Shown: positions 8,327 to 15,283, counted from the stretch's first letter. The stretch is DNA of 20,797 bases from an uncultured Flavobacteriales bacterium (GCA_937911795.1 CALDPJ010000377.1:1-20797); one strand, 5' to 3'. A program made the numbers and translations. Notes: a model not told the origin generated them from the sequence alone.

Positions 8327-8737
8327 ATGAGATTAACCCTTACCCTTTTCTTTTGCACTCTTTTCGCAATGGGCAGCCAGGCTCAGTGCGATACCATTGC
8401 CAACGCCTGCATCAAGCATATTTCAAACGAGTATGTTTCTGACGGGCAATTGTATCGTTCTCTGTTATATGAAGACCAGGTGGCAGAATTTAAAACCACT
8501 TTATACGGTGGAACGACTTACCGACTGGCTGCGTGCAGCGGGTTCGAGAACGGTAATCTTATTTATTCCGTTTTCGATTCAAAAAGAAATCTGCTTTTCA
8601 CCAACAGCGATTACGATAATTCTCCCTATTGGGATTTCGACGTAGAATCCACACTCGAAGTGATTGTCGAAGCTCGTTTGGATCTAAACAAACTAAATTC
8701 GGGATGCGCCGTTTTACTCATTGGATTTGAACCATAA
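8327..8737 (+). CDS. Small exported protein of unknown function
   Basis: A 136-residue protein with a clear signal peptide ('MRLTLTLFFCTLFAMGSQA', likely cut after Ala19). The mature part is short and beta-rich: 'FKTTLYGGTTYRLAACSG', 'LIYSVFDSKRNLLF', 'DYDNSPYWDFDVEST' and a final 'GCAVLLIGFEP'. The arrangement resembles a small beta-sandwich of the kind seen in prepeptidase C-terminal (PPC-like) domains, but this is inference. Four cysteines in the mature part (residues 21, 28, 55 and 126) could form disulphides in the periplasm. The gene starts 12 bases after the lipoprotein gene and is followed by a terminator, so the two probably form one transcription unit and may act together at the cell envelope. 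Confidence 0.82.
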   Translation: MRLTLTLFFCTLFAMGSQAQCDTIANACIKHISNEYVSDGQLYRSLLYEDQVAEFKTTLYGGTTYRLAACSGFENGNLIYSVFDSKRNLLFTNSDYDNSPYWDFDVESTLEVIVEARLDLNKLNSGCAVLLIGFEP

Positions 8738-8754
8738 CCCTGCGGATACTTTTC
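8726..8754 (+). promoter_or_regulatory. Candidate promoter upstream of the hairpin before the ABC transporter gene
   Basis: TTTG (8726-8729) and TACTTTTC (8747-8754, one mismatch from TAnnTTTG) are 17 bases apart, overlapping the end of the preceding gene. If used, transcription would start near 8760, so the terminator hairpin would lie in the leader of the ABC transporter message. Weak but suggestive. Confidence 0.3.
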
Positions 8755-8759
8755 CGTAG

Positions 8760-8795
8760 AAAAGGCATCTGGCATAAGTCAGATGCTTTTTTTTT
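8760..8795 (+). terminator. Rho-independent terminator after the two exported-protein genes
   Basis: A 7-bp perfect stem, GCATCTG (8765-8771) with CAGATGC (8780-8786) and an 8-base loop, is followed at once by nine T residues (8787-8795). A's before the stem can extend the pairing into the T tract. It lies 23 bases after the stop of the small exported protein and ends only 20 bases before the ABC transporter start codon. Confidence 0.88.
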
Positions 8796-8815
8796 GGCTT
8801 TAAAATTCAATAATC

Positions 8816-11800
8816 ATGAGTGAACGCATACTGCGTGCCTTAATGCAACTTTTTGCGATTGTCGCACGGGTAGAGCCTGTTAGCGGAGACGACGAAAATG
8901 TCGGTCGCCGGATTGTCCGCTTGTTTTTGAAACAGCAACTCAGTCAGAAACTGGTAAACCAGTATATAAAAGTGTTTGATGATTTCATCGAACAACATCA
9001 ACCCTACTCCACCAAAGAGAACCAACGCAAGAAAACTTCTGTAGCCTCCGTAAAAGTATTGCGGATCTGCACGCAGATTAATGAAGAGCTTACCCAGAAA
9101 CAGAAATTCATTGTATTACTCCGGCTGCTGGAGTTCATCTATACCCACACTACTGTTACTGATCAGGAGGTAGAATTTGTCAGCACTGTTGCCAGCACTT
9201 TTAATATTCCTGAAAACGAATTCCTGCTCATGCAGGAGCTGGTGCGGGGAACTGGTGATGAAATTATAGACGACGAAAATTATCTTGTTATCTCAGGCAA
9301 TACTTCACCACATCACGAAAAGGCTTTGCACTTCTTTTCCGAAGGACTGAATGAAACCATTGTTGTACTTCGTATCAGCAGCCTCAATTTATTTTTCGTT
9401 CGATATCGTGGTGAGTCTGTTCTGATGATGAACGGCCAGCATCTGATACCATCTTACATTCACGTTCTGAATCCGGGAGCGAGTATTCGAAGCCCGCGTC
9501 GTCATCACTCTATTTATTACAGCGATATCCTCGGCTGTTTTATGAATGGCTCAGATTATGCTGGCCTTCAGCTTTCGGTACAAAATCTCACCTATCACTT
9601 CCCCTTCGGAAACCAGGGATTGCATCCGCTTAGCTTTACCGAAGAATCCGGAAAACTGGTGGGAATTATGGGCGGTAGCGGATCCGGAAAATCTACTTTG
9701 CTGAACATCCTGAACGGAAATCTGAAACCCAGTGGTGGCCATGTCAAAATCAACGGCTACGATATGCACAGCGAGCGCAATGAACTGGATGGTGTGGTGG
9801 GTTACATTGCCCAGGACGATTTGCTCATCGAAGAGCTTACGGTGTATCAAAACCTGTTTTACAACGCAAAGCTGTGCTTCGGAAACCGGAGTAACGAAGA
9901 AATAAAAAGCCTTGTTGGCGAAACACTCGCAGATCTCGGATTGTCCGACGTAAGCCATCTGAAAGTTGGAAATCCGCTCGAAAAAACCATCAGCGGTGGT
10001 CAACGTAAACGACTGAACATTGCTTTGGAACTTATCCGTGAACCGATGGTTCTGTTTGTAGATGAACCTACTTCCGGATTATCGAGCCGCGATTCGGAGA
10101 ACATTATGGATCTGCTCAAAGAGCTGAGCTTAAAGGGTAAACTAATTTTCGTGGTAATCCATCAACCATCCTCCGATATTTTTAAAATGTTTGATCGACT
10201 GGTGATTCTTGATCAGGGAGGATATCCGGTGTTCAATGGCAATCCCGTTGAAAGCGTTACCTATTTCAAGCACCTGATGAATCACGTGGACAGTGACCAA
10301 TGTGAATGTCCGGAATGTGGAAACGTCAACCCGGAGCAGATTTTTAATATTATAGAAGCAAAGGTTGTAGATGAGTTCGGTCATCTGACTTCAAAAAGAA
10401 AGACTTCACCGGAGGAATGGTACCAGAATTACAAAAAGACTTTCGGGCAGCACGAAATTAAAGAGGAATCGGAAAAGGTATTGCCGGAAATAAAATTCAA
10501 AATACCTACCCGGTTAAAGCAGATAAAGGTTTTTCTAAAAAGGGATGTGCTTGCAAAGATCAGCAACCTGCAATACATGCTAATCAACTTTCTGGAGGCT
10601 CCGTTGCTGGCCGCCCTGCTCACATTTTTCATCCGTTACTTTGTATATGATCCTGCCACGGGAGGAGATTATATTTTCAGAGCCAACGAAAATATTCCAC
10701 AGTACATATTCATCTCGGTAATTGTGGCGCTCTTCTTTGGACTAACAGTGAGTTCAGAGGAAATTATCCGCGATCGGAGAATCATTGCCCGGGAATCATT
10801 CCTGAACCTGAGCCGGAGGAGTTACCTGCTTTCTAAAATCGGCGTGATGTTTACGATATCCGCCGTTCAGACTCTATCTTTTGTGATGGTCGGAAATCTT
10901 ATTCTCGGAATACAGGACATGCATTTATTTTACTGGCTCATGCTGTTTTCGACATCTTGTTTCGCCAATGTACTGGGACTCAATATTTCTGCAACTTTCA
11001 ATTCGGCGAAGGTAATTTACATCATCATCCCGGTGCTGATTATTCCGCAGTTGCTCTTTAGCGGCGTTATCGTAAAATTTGATAAGCTTCACCCTACCAT
11101 CAGTTCGCAGGCCGGGGTTCCGCTTATCGGAAACATCATGGCATCTCGTTGGGCATACGAAGGTTTGGCGGTTGCGCAGTACACCCAAAACGCCTACGAC
11201 AGCCAATTCTTTGAATATGAAAAAAGAAAGAAATTCTCGAACTGGAAAAAAGATTACTGGGTAAAAGAATTGAAGAACCGCGTCAACACCAGCAAACGGC
11301 TTCTTGGAGTGCCCGAAAAGGTTTCTGAACTGGCCCACAACCTGGATGTATTGCGCAATGAGATTTCTATGGAAAACCAGTTTCTGAACGGAATAGGCTT
11401 TGCGCATCTGGCATTGCTCAACCCTGAAGATGTTACTCCGGCCATTTTAGATGAAGCCAACACTTATCTGGATGTTTTGATCACCCATTACCGAAAAGTA
11501 TACAACAAAGCGTCCGATGAAAAAGAACAACTACTGGTGGATATGACCGGCACCGACGAATTGCGTGCGCAGTTTCAGGAACTTCAGAACAACTACAGCA
11601 ATGAAAGTCTCGAAAGTTTTGTCACCAACAAAAATGATCTGACCTATATTCTGGAACACAATAACCGGTTGATTCAGAAAAAAGACCTGATTTACCGCGA
11701 TACTTTCCATGCCGGACTTTTTGACGCCCATTTCTATGCCCCGAGTAAACTCATAGGTGGATTTCAAGTTCCTACTTTTTGGGCCAACCTTCTGGTGATC

Positions 11801-11935
11801 TGGGGTATGAGCTTGTTGCTCGTTCTGGTTTTATTCGTTGACGGCTTTAAAAGGATTGTGGGAATGTTGAATTCCGTCTTCCTGAAGCTTTTGCCTACAC
11901 CGCCCAAACGAACTACATCTCCTTCTGTAATGTAA
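8816..11935 (+). CDS. ABCG-type ABC transporter with N-terminal TerB-like domain
   Basis: A 1039-residue fused ATPase-permease. Residues 1-145 look like a TerB-like all-helical domain in two acidic halves ('VEPVSGDDENV' and 'TTVTDQEVEFVSTVASTFNI'). Residues ~150-245 form a probable beta-rich domain ending 'SIYYSDILGCFM'. The ATPase follows: Walker A 'GGSGSGKST' (286-294), signature 'SGGQRKR' (393-399), Walker B with Asp416-Glu417, and switch His449. A CxCxxC cluster (Cys496, 498, 501) and 'GNVNPEQIFNIIE' come next. Five membrane helices lie at about 585-755, then a ~230-residue soluble helical segment, then a last helix (~988-1012). The order ATPase-then-membrane is that of ABCG/White half-transporters, which work as dimers in the inner membrane, usually as exporters. 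The substrate is unknown. It starts 20 bases after a terminator and ends 15 bases from the convergent siaC-like gene. Confidence 0.92.
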   Translation: MSERILRALMQLFAIVARVEPVSGDDENVGRRIVRLFLKQQLSQKLVNQYIKVFDDFIEQHQPYSTKENQRKKTSVASVKVLRICTQINEELTQKQKFIVLLRLLEFIYTHTTVTDQEVEFVSTVASTFNIPENEFLLMQELVRGTGDEIIDDENYLVISGNTSPHHEKALHFFSEGLNETIVVLRISSLNLFFVRYRGESVLMMNGQHLIPSYIHVLNPGASIRSPRRHHSIYYSDILGCFMNGSDYAGLQLSVQNLTYHFPFGNQGLHPLSFTEESGKLVGIMGGSGSGKSTLLNILNGNLKPSGGHVKINGYDMHSERNELDGVVGYIAQDDLLIEELTVYQNLFYNAKLCFGNRSNEEIKSLVGETLADLGLSDVSHLKVGNPLEKTISGGQRKRLNIALELIREPMVLFVDEPTSGLSSRDSENIMDLLKELSLKGKLIFVVIHQPSSDIFKMFDRLVILDQGGYPVFNGNPVESVTYFKHLMNHVDSDQCECPECGNVNPEQIFNIIEAKVVDEFGHLTSKRKTSPEEWYQNYKKTFGQHEIKEESEKVLPEIKFKIPTRLKQIKVFLKRDVLAKISNLQYMLINFLEAPLLAALLTFFIRYFVYDPATGGDYIFRANENIPQYIFISVIVALFFGLTVSSEEIIRDRRIIARESFLNLSRRSYLLSKIGVMFTISAVQTLSFVMVGNLILGIQDMHLFYWLMLFSTSCFANVLGLNISATFNSAKVIYIIIPVLIIPQLLFSGVIVKFDKLHPTISSQAGVPLIGNIMASRWAYEGLAVAQYTQNAYDSQFFEYEKRKKFSNWKKDYWVKELKNRVNTSKRLLGVPEKVSELAHNLDVLRNEISMENQFLNGIGFAHLALLNPEDVTPAILDEANTYLDVLITHYRKVYNKASDEKEQLLVDMTGTDELRAQFQELQNNYSNESLESFVTNKNDLTYILEHNNRLIQKKDLIYRDTFHAGLFDAHFYAPSKLIGGFQVPTFWANLLVIWGMSLLLVLVLFVDGFKRIVGMLNSVFLKLLPTPPKRTTSPSVM

Positions 11936-11950
11936 CCAGACAGAGCAGGT

Positions 11951-12334
11951 TTAGACTTCTTCTATTTCAATCATTTCGAATGGCAAATCTATGATGGCCT
12001 GATAATCCTCACCAGCTTCAAGCATATCCTCATCATCTATTTCGTAATGCCATTTTACAGTTACATTTTTCCCCGCTTTTTTGATTTCTTCGAGTCTTTT
12101 GAAAACGTCGAGAATACATTTTGAGGAGCTGGTGTTGAAATATTCCAACTGAACATTTACCACCGTATCGCTTCCGCCGTTTAGGGCATATCCACCAATC
12201 CAGTCAATCAATGGCTTGTAAAACTCGATGGAATTTTCCGGGATCGACCTGCCTTTTATCAATAGTGAGCCGTTACCGGCATCAAATTCTACCTGAGGTG
12301 TTTTCGAGGTTCCTTCAATGACTATATTTTCCAT
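11951..12334 (-). CDS. siaC: SiaC-family regulatory phosphoprotein (DUF1987)
   Basis: A 127-residue protein matching the SiaC/DUF1987 family: N-terminal 'TSKTPQVEFDAGNGSLLIKG', then 'RSIPENSIEFYKPLIDWI', 'VQLEYFNTSSSKCILDVF' and an acidic end. In Pseudomonas aeruginosa SiaC is phosphorylated by SiaB on Thr68, and in its unphosphorylated form binds and activates the diguanylate cyclase SiaD. Here Thr68 falls in the same context ('YFNTSSSK'), so the phosphosite is kept. The gene lies 12 bases after the SiaB-type kinase gene and is surely cotranscribed with it. No SiaD or SiaA homologue is in the window, so the downstream target is unknown. It converges with the ABC transporter gene with 15 bases between the stops and no obvious terminator. 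Confidence 0.9.
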   Translation of the reverse strand: MENIVIEGTSKTPQVEFDAGNGSLLIKGRSIPENSIEFYKPLIDWIGGYALNGGSDTVVNVQLEYFNTSSSKCILDVFKRLEEIKKAGKNVTVKWHYEIDDEDMLEAGEDYQAIIDLPFEMIEIEEV

Positions 12335-12346
12335 GGGGTATTTGTT

Positions 12347-12901
12347 TTAAGCTACTTTCACATTCAAACTAAAAAAGGAGTTTTTATCGTCGAACGGTAT
12401 AAAACCAAAATCGAGCTTTTCTCCTGCTTTCCGGGCAATATCAATCATGCCCAGGCCTCCTCCACCTTTGTCGCTCACAACGCCATTATTTAACACAGAT
12501 TTATACAGTTCCTTCAAGTCTTGCTTGGACATGCTATTGATTTCTTCGAGGCGTTTCTTGAGATGGCCAACATTCTGGTTGTCAATAAAATTTCCGGTAA
12601 TAATGGAATATCCTGTAGCATTTCTGGCAATCATTATTATCACTGCTGATTCCGGATTATCCGGTTTTCCGATAATCGGAGAAACTCCCTTGTGATGATA
12701 CAAATTCTGCAGCAATTCAACCAACACGTTAAATACTTTTTTTCGGATGACAGATGTTGTATCGAGGTGGGCCAGTTTTCCTTCAACAACACTCAAAATT
12801 GAATTGAGTAATTCCGAGGTCAACTCCCCTTTAAATGAGAGCATAATGTTCTTACGCTCCATCTGATCATACAGATCATATATTTCGAATTGATCGCTCA
12901 T
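12347..12901 (-). CDS. siaB: SiaB-family protein kinase (GHKL-type fold)
   Basis: A 184-residue cytoplasmic protein with the ATP-binding marks of the GHKL/HATPase fold as found in SiaB: an N box 'LVELLQNLYHHKG' (Glu62, Asn66) and a glycine-rich lid 'SDKGGGGLGMIDIARKAG' (about 143-160). It lacks any histidine-kinase dimerisation domain or sensor. By family knowledge it phosphorylates the partner SiaC on a threonine. I chose the ATG at 12901 ('MSDQFEIYDLY') over an in-frame TTG nine codons earlier, because that extension covers an exact TATATTTG promoter element. The stop lies 12 bases before siaC. It is divergent from the methyltransferase gene. The opposing phosphatase (SiaA, PP2C type) is not nearby. 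Confidence 0.88.
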   Translation of the reverse strand: MSDQFEIYDLYDQMERKNIMLSFKGELTSELLNSILSVVEGKLAHLDTTSVIRKKVFNVLVELLQNLYHHKGVSPIIGKPDNPESAVIIMIARNATGYSIITGNFIDNQNVGHLKKRLEEINSMSKQDLKELYKSVLNNGVVSDKGGGGLGMIDIARKAGEKLDFGFIPFDDKNSFFSLNVKVA

Positions 12902-12916
12902 GGTTGGTTTGGCAGA

Positions 12917-12924
12917 CAAATATA
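12917..12924 (-). promoter_or_regulatory. -7 element (TATATTTG) of the siaBC operon
   Basis: An exact TAnnTTTG match on the minus strand, 15 bases before the chosen siaB start. Transcription would begin about 10 bases before the ATG, giving a nearly leaderless message. No good TTG is seen at the expected -33 spacing, so the assignment rests on the -7 box and position. Confidence 0.45.
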
Positions 12925-12950
12925 ACAAGTCCCTTTTTGCAGCGCATCTA

Positions 12951-12958
12951 TACTTTTG
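12951..12958 (+). promoter_or_regulatory. Upstream -7-like element (TACTTTTG) before the methyltransferase gene
   Basis: An exact TAnnTTTG match, 96 bases upstream of the methyltransferase start and only 26 bases from the oppositely directed siaB element. It could serve as a second, distal promoter for the methyltransferase-ZIP unit. No -33 TTG was found at the right distance. Confidence 0.3.
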
Positions 12959-13029
12959 TTTTATTTTAACTATTGCCTGTTTAAAGTGCTGACACTTGCT
13001 GTACAGACGGCGGCCTTCATCTTTTCAGC

Positions 13030-13037
13030 TATATTTG
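13030..13037 (+). promoter_or_regulatory. -7 element (TATATTTG) of the methyltransferase-ZIP operon
   Basis: An exact TAnnTTTG match, 17 bases before the ATG at 13055. It supports that ATG as the true start rather than the open frame extending up to 12956. The -33 region is not convincing. Confidence 0.45.
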
Positions 13038-13054
13038 TCGTTTCAAAAAAAAGC

Positions 13055-13789
13055 ATGAAGCACGACCATAGTTGGTTTAAAGTTTGGTTTGATTCACCCT
13101 ACTATCATCTCCTTTATCAAAATCGTGATTTCCAGGAGGCGAGCAGATTCGTAAAGAATCTGATGGAAGAACTCAAACTTCCTGAAGGCAGTCACGTGCT
13201 GGATATGGGCTGTGGTAAAGGCCGGCATTGTATTCAGTTACATGAAATGGGTTTCGATGTGGTGGGAATGGATCTCAGCGCCGCAAACATCAAATCCGCC
13301 AAACAACACGAAAATGAGCACCTGGCTTTTATTCAGCGGGATATGAGAGAGCCATTACAAAACCAGCAGTTCGACCTTGTACTGAATCTTTTTACCAGCT
13401 TCGGATATTTTGATGACATTTCCGCCAACCAGCAGGTATTGGAATCGGCCGCAAGTATGTTGCGCCATCAGGGCTTATTTGTGTTGGATTTCCTCAATGC
13501 AGAAAAAGTAGTCCGCGAACTGACACCCGCAGAAACCCGTGAAGTGGATGGAACAAGATTCGATATCAGTAGAAACCTGATCAACGGGATCATTGTCAAA
13601 ACAATTGAGGTGAATCAGAATCCGGAATTACAATTCGAGGAACGGGTTCAGGCTCTTGGTAAGAAGGAATTGTTTACGATTTTTCACAATGCCGGATTGG
13701 AGCCTCAATCCTCTTATGGCTCTTATGACTTTCAACCTTTCGACGCGGCCACCTCCGATCGACTCATCATCATAGCTTCTAAAAAATGA
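13055..13789 (+). CDS. Class I SAM-dependent methyltransferase
   Basis: A 244-residue Rossmann-fold methyltransferase. Motif I is 'VLDMGCGKGRH' (residues 48-58), followed by 'VVGMDLSAANIKSA' with the acidic residue that binds the SAM ribose, 'FIQRDMREPL', and 'FDLVLNLFTSFGYF' as motif IV. The N-terminal 'WFKVWFDSPYYHLLYQNRD' is a segment I associate with a Bacteroidota group of uncharacterised methyltransferases. The methyl acceptor is unknown. The start at 13055 is preferred: the frame is open back to 12956, but that part is hydrophobic, begins with TTG and covers promoter-like elements. The stop overlaps the ZIP gene start by four bases (ATGA), so the two are translationally coupled. Confidence 0.9.
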   Translation: MKHDHSWFKVWFDSPYYHLLYQNRDFQEASRFVKNLMEELKLPEGSHVLDMGCGKGRHCIQLHEMGFDVVGMDLSAANIKSAKQHENEHLAFIQRDMREPLQNQQFDLVLNLFTSFGYFDDISANQQVLESAASMLRHQGLFVLDFLNAEKVVRELTPAETREVDGTRFDISRNLINGIIVKTIEVNQNPELQFEERVQALGKKELFTIFHNAGLEPQSSYGSYDFQPFDAATSDRLIIIASKK

Positions 13790-14526
13790 CCGAAAGCTTA
13801 ACGCGGATAATCATTCTGTTCACTTCGGCAATGGTAGCCGGTGGGTTTGTTATGTTGTTTCCAAACATCCTCAAGCCGCATCTTAAAATGCTCCTGGCGT
13901 TTAGCGGTGCCTTTTTACTCGGAATTGCAGTGCTGCATATTTTACCCGAAGCCTATCAACTTGGCGGTTCAGAAGTCGGATTGTTCATTATTGGAGGATT
14001 TTTACTCCAGATTTTGCTCGAATATTTATCGGGCGGAATTGAACACGGGCATGTGCACACGAAGCAACAGACCGAACAACATCACCATCACAAAGCCATC
14101 TCCTGGACTGTAATGCTAAGCCTGGTGCTTCATGCTATTACCGAAAGTATGCCTTTGGGTTTCCACGGCCACGAGCATGCCGGCCATTCGCACGAGGGAT
14201 ATCTTTGGGCCATAGTCATTCATAAAATACCGATCACCATTGCCCTGGTGAGTCTGATGATGGCGATATCTGTACCCCGAATTAAGATTTTATTTTACCT
14301 GTTCATTTTCGCCATAGCTGCCCCGATCGGAATTCTGATCAACCCACTATTTGCTCACGGAGCCGATCAAACACCCGTATTTGCCGGAATAATGGGGCTC
14401 GCCGCTGGAATCGTATTACATGTTTCTACAACCATTCTACTGGAAGCCAGCGAAAACCATCGTTTTAATTTCTACAAAATGGTGGTGATCATCATTGGTT
14501 TCGGGTTGGCTTTTATATCCAGTTAA
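13786..14526 (+). CDS. ZIP family divalent metal transporter
   Basis: A 246-residue inner-membrane protein with about eight helices, fitting the ZIP family that moves zinc, iron or similar divalent metals into the cytoplasm. A histidine-rich cytoplasmic loop typical of ZIPs is visible ('EHGHVHTKQQTEQHHHHK', about residues 85-103) and a second His cluster follows helix 4 ('GFHGHEHAGHSHEG'). Helix 4 carries 'LVLHAITESMPLG' (His116, Glu120) and helix 5 'VIHKIPITIAL' (His146, Pro149). In many ZIPs the residue after that proline is glutamate; here it is Ile150, so the binuclear metal site may be altered. The gene overlaps the methyltransferase stop by four bases. A short palindrome follows the stop, without a T tract. 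Confidence 0.9.
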   Translation: MTESLTRIIILFTSAMVAGGFVMLFPNILKPHLKMLLAFSGAFLLGIAVLHILPEAYQLGGSEVGLFIIGGFLLQILLEYLSGGIEHGHVHTKQQTEQHHHHKAISWTVMLSLVLHAITESMPLGFHGHEHAGHSHEGYLWAIVIHKIPITIALVSLMMAISVPRIKILFYLFIFAIAAPIGILINPLFAHGADQTPVFAGIMGLAAGIVLHVSTTILLEASENHRFNFYKMVVIIIGFGLAFISS

Positions 14527-14532
14527 ATAACG

Positions 14533-14547
14533 ATAGGCAATGCCTAT
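14533..14547. promoter_or_regulatory. Dyad ATAGGCAATGCCTAT, OxyR half-site-like
   Basis: A perfect 7-bp inverted repeat around one central base. It has the form ATAG-N7-CTAT, the core spacing described for OxyR binding in enterobacteria. Its centre is about 74 bases upstream of the inferred peroxiredoxin transcription start. The second ATAG-N7-CTAT unit expected for a full tetramer site is not recognisable on either side. It may instead be a weak hairpin at the end of the ZIP transcript. Confidence 0.35.
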
Positions 14548-14600
14548 GTTCGCATCGGGAAATACCATCGGAGTGAGGTATCTCAATGCTCTGAAAAGCC

Positions 14601-14608
14601 TACTTTTG
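14601..14608 (+). promoter_or_regulatory. -7 element (TACTTTTG) of the peroxiredoxin gene
   Basis: An exact TAnnTTTG match, 42 bases before the ATG at 14651. No clear TTG is present at -33, which would be compatible with an activator-dependent promoter; that point is inference. Confidence 0.45.
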
Positions 14609-14650
14609 TTACGGAAATTAAATTTGTAACCTCAAAATATTTTAAACATT

Positions 14651-15283
14651 ATGTCAGTATTAGTTGGTAAAAAAGCACCTTCATTTAAGGCGCACGCAGT
14701 GATCAACGGTGAAGAAATTGTTGAAGATTTTTCACTGGATCAGTTCCTCGGTAAAAAACACGTAATCTTCTTCTTCTATCCGAAAGATTTCACCTTTGTG
14801 TGCCCTACCGAACTCCACGCTTTTCAGGAGCGACTCGGAGATTTTGAAAAGAAAAATGTAGCCGTTGTTGCCTGTTCGACAGACACAGAAGAATCGCACT
14901 GGGGATGGCTGCAAATGTCAAAAGACAATGGTGGAATTCAGGGAATTACCTACCCGATAGTTGCCGACACCACCAAAACCATCAGCGATGCATTTGGTGT
15001 ACTCGCCGGTGAATACGACTACGGAATGGACGGTGAGCTGGTTGCTTCAGGCCCGATGATTCCTTACCGCGGATTGTTCCTGATCGACAAAGAAGGTGTT
15101 GTACAGCACCAGGTTGTCAACAATTTACCACTTGGACGCGATGTAAACGAAGCCATGAGAATGGTCGATGCATTGCAATTCTTCGAAGAGAAAGGAGAGG
15201 TTTGTCCGGCAAACTGGAAAGAAGGAGCAGAAGGAATGCGCGAAGACCACAAAAGCGTGGCGGATTACCTCGCTTCACACTAA
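14651..15283 (+). CDS. Typical 2-Cys peroxiredoxin (AhpC/Prx1 family)
   Basis: A 210-residue thiol peroxidase that reduces hydrogen peroxide and organic hydroperoxides in the cytoplasm. The peroxidatic site is 'YPKDFTFVCPTELHAF' with Cys51, Pro44 and Thr48. The resolving cysteine is Cys185 in 'GEVCPANWKEGAEGM', the usual place for the Prx1/AhpC group. A Gly-Gly loop ('NGGIQGI') is present, but the C-terminus ends 'DYLASH' with no YF motif, so it probably resists over-oxidation. No ahpF-like reductase lies beside it, so thioredoxin is the likely reductant (inference). The gene has its own -7 element, a dyad that could bind OxyR, and a strong terminator, so it is probably monocistronic. Confidence 0.96.
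   Translation: MSVLVGKKAPSFKAHAVINGEEIVEDFSLDQFLGKKHVIFFFYPKDFTFVCPTELHAFQERLGDFEKKNVAVVACSTDTEESHWGWLQMSKDNGGIQGITYPIVADTTKTISDAFGVLAGEYDYGMDGELVASGPMIPYRGLFLIDKEGVVQHQVVNNLPLGRDVNEAMRMVDALQFFEEKGEVCPANWKEGAEGMREDHKSVADYLASH

Noticed and set aside
8327..8389. Lipobox in the small exported protein (GSQAQC)
   Set aside because: Gln at -1 does not fit a lipobox; ordinary signal peptidase I cleavage after Ala19 is more likely.
11936..11950. A bidirectional terminator between the ABC transporter and siaC
   Set aside because: The 15-base gap contains no inverted repeat or T tract.
12956..13054. A hydrophobic N-terminal extension of the methyltransferase that could pass for a signal anchor
   Set aside because: It begins at a TTG overlapping a -7 element and contains a second exact -7 element just before a good ATG; the family is cytoplasmic.
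14533..14547. Terminator for the ZIP gene
   Set aside because: The palindrome is short, would have a 3-base loop, and no T tract follows it.
14548..14569. Second half of an OxyR tetramer site downstream of the ATAG-N7-CTAT dyad
   Set aside because: The expected ATAG and CTAT positions read TCGG and CATC; too few matches. The upstream side fails as well.
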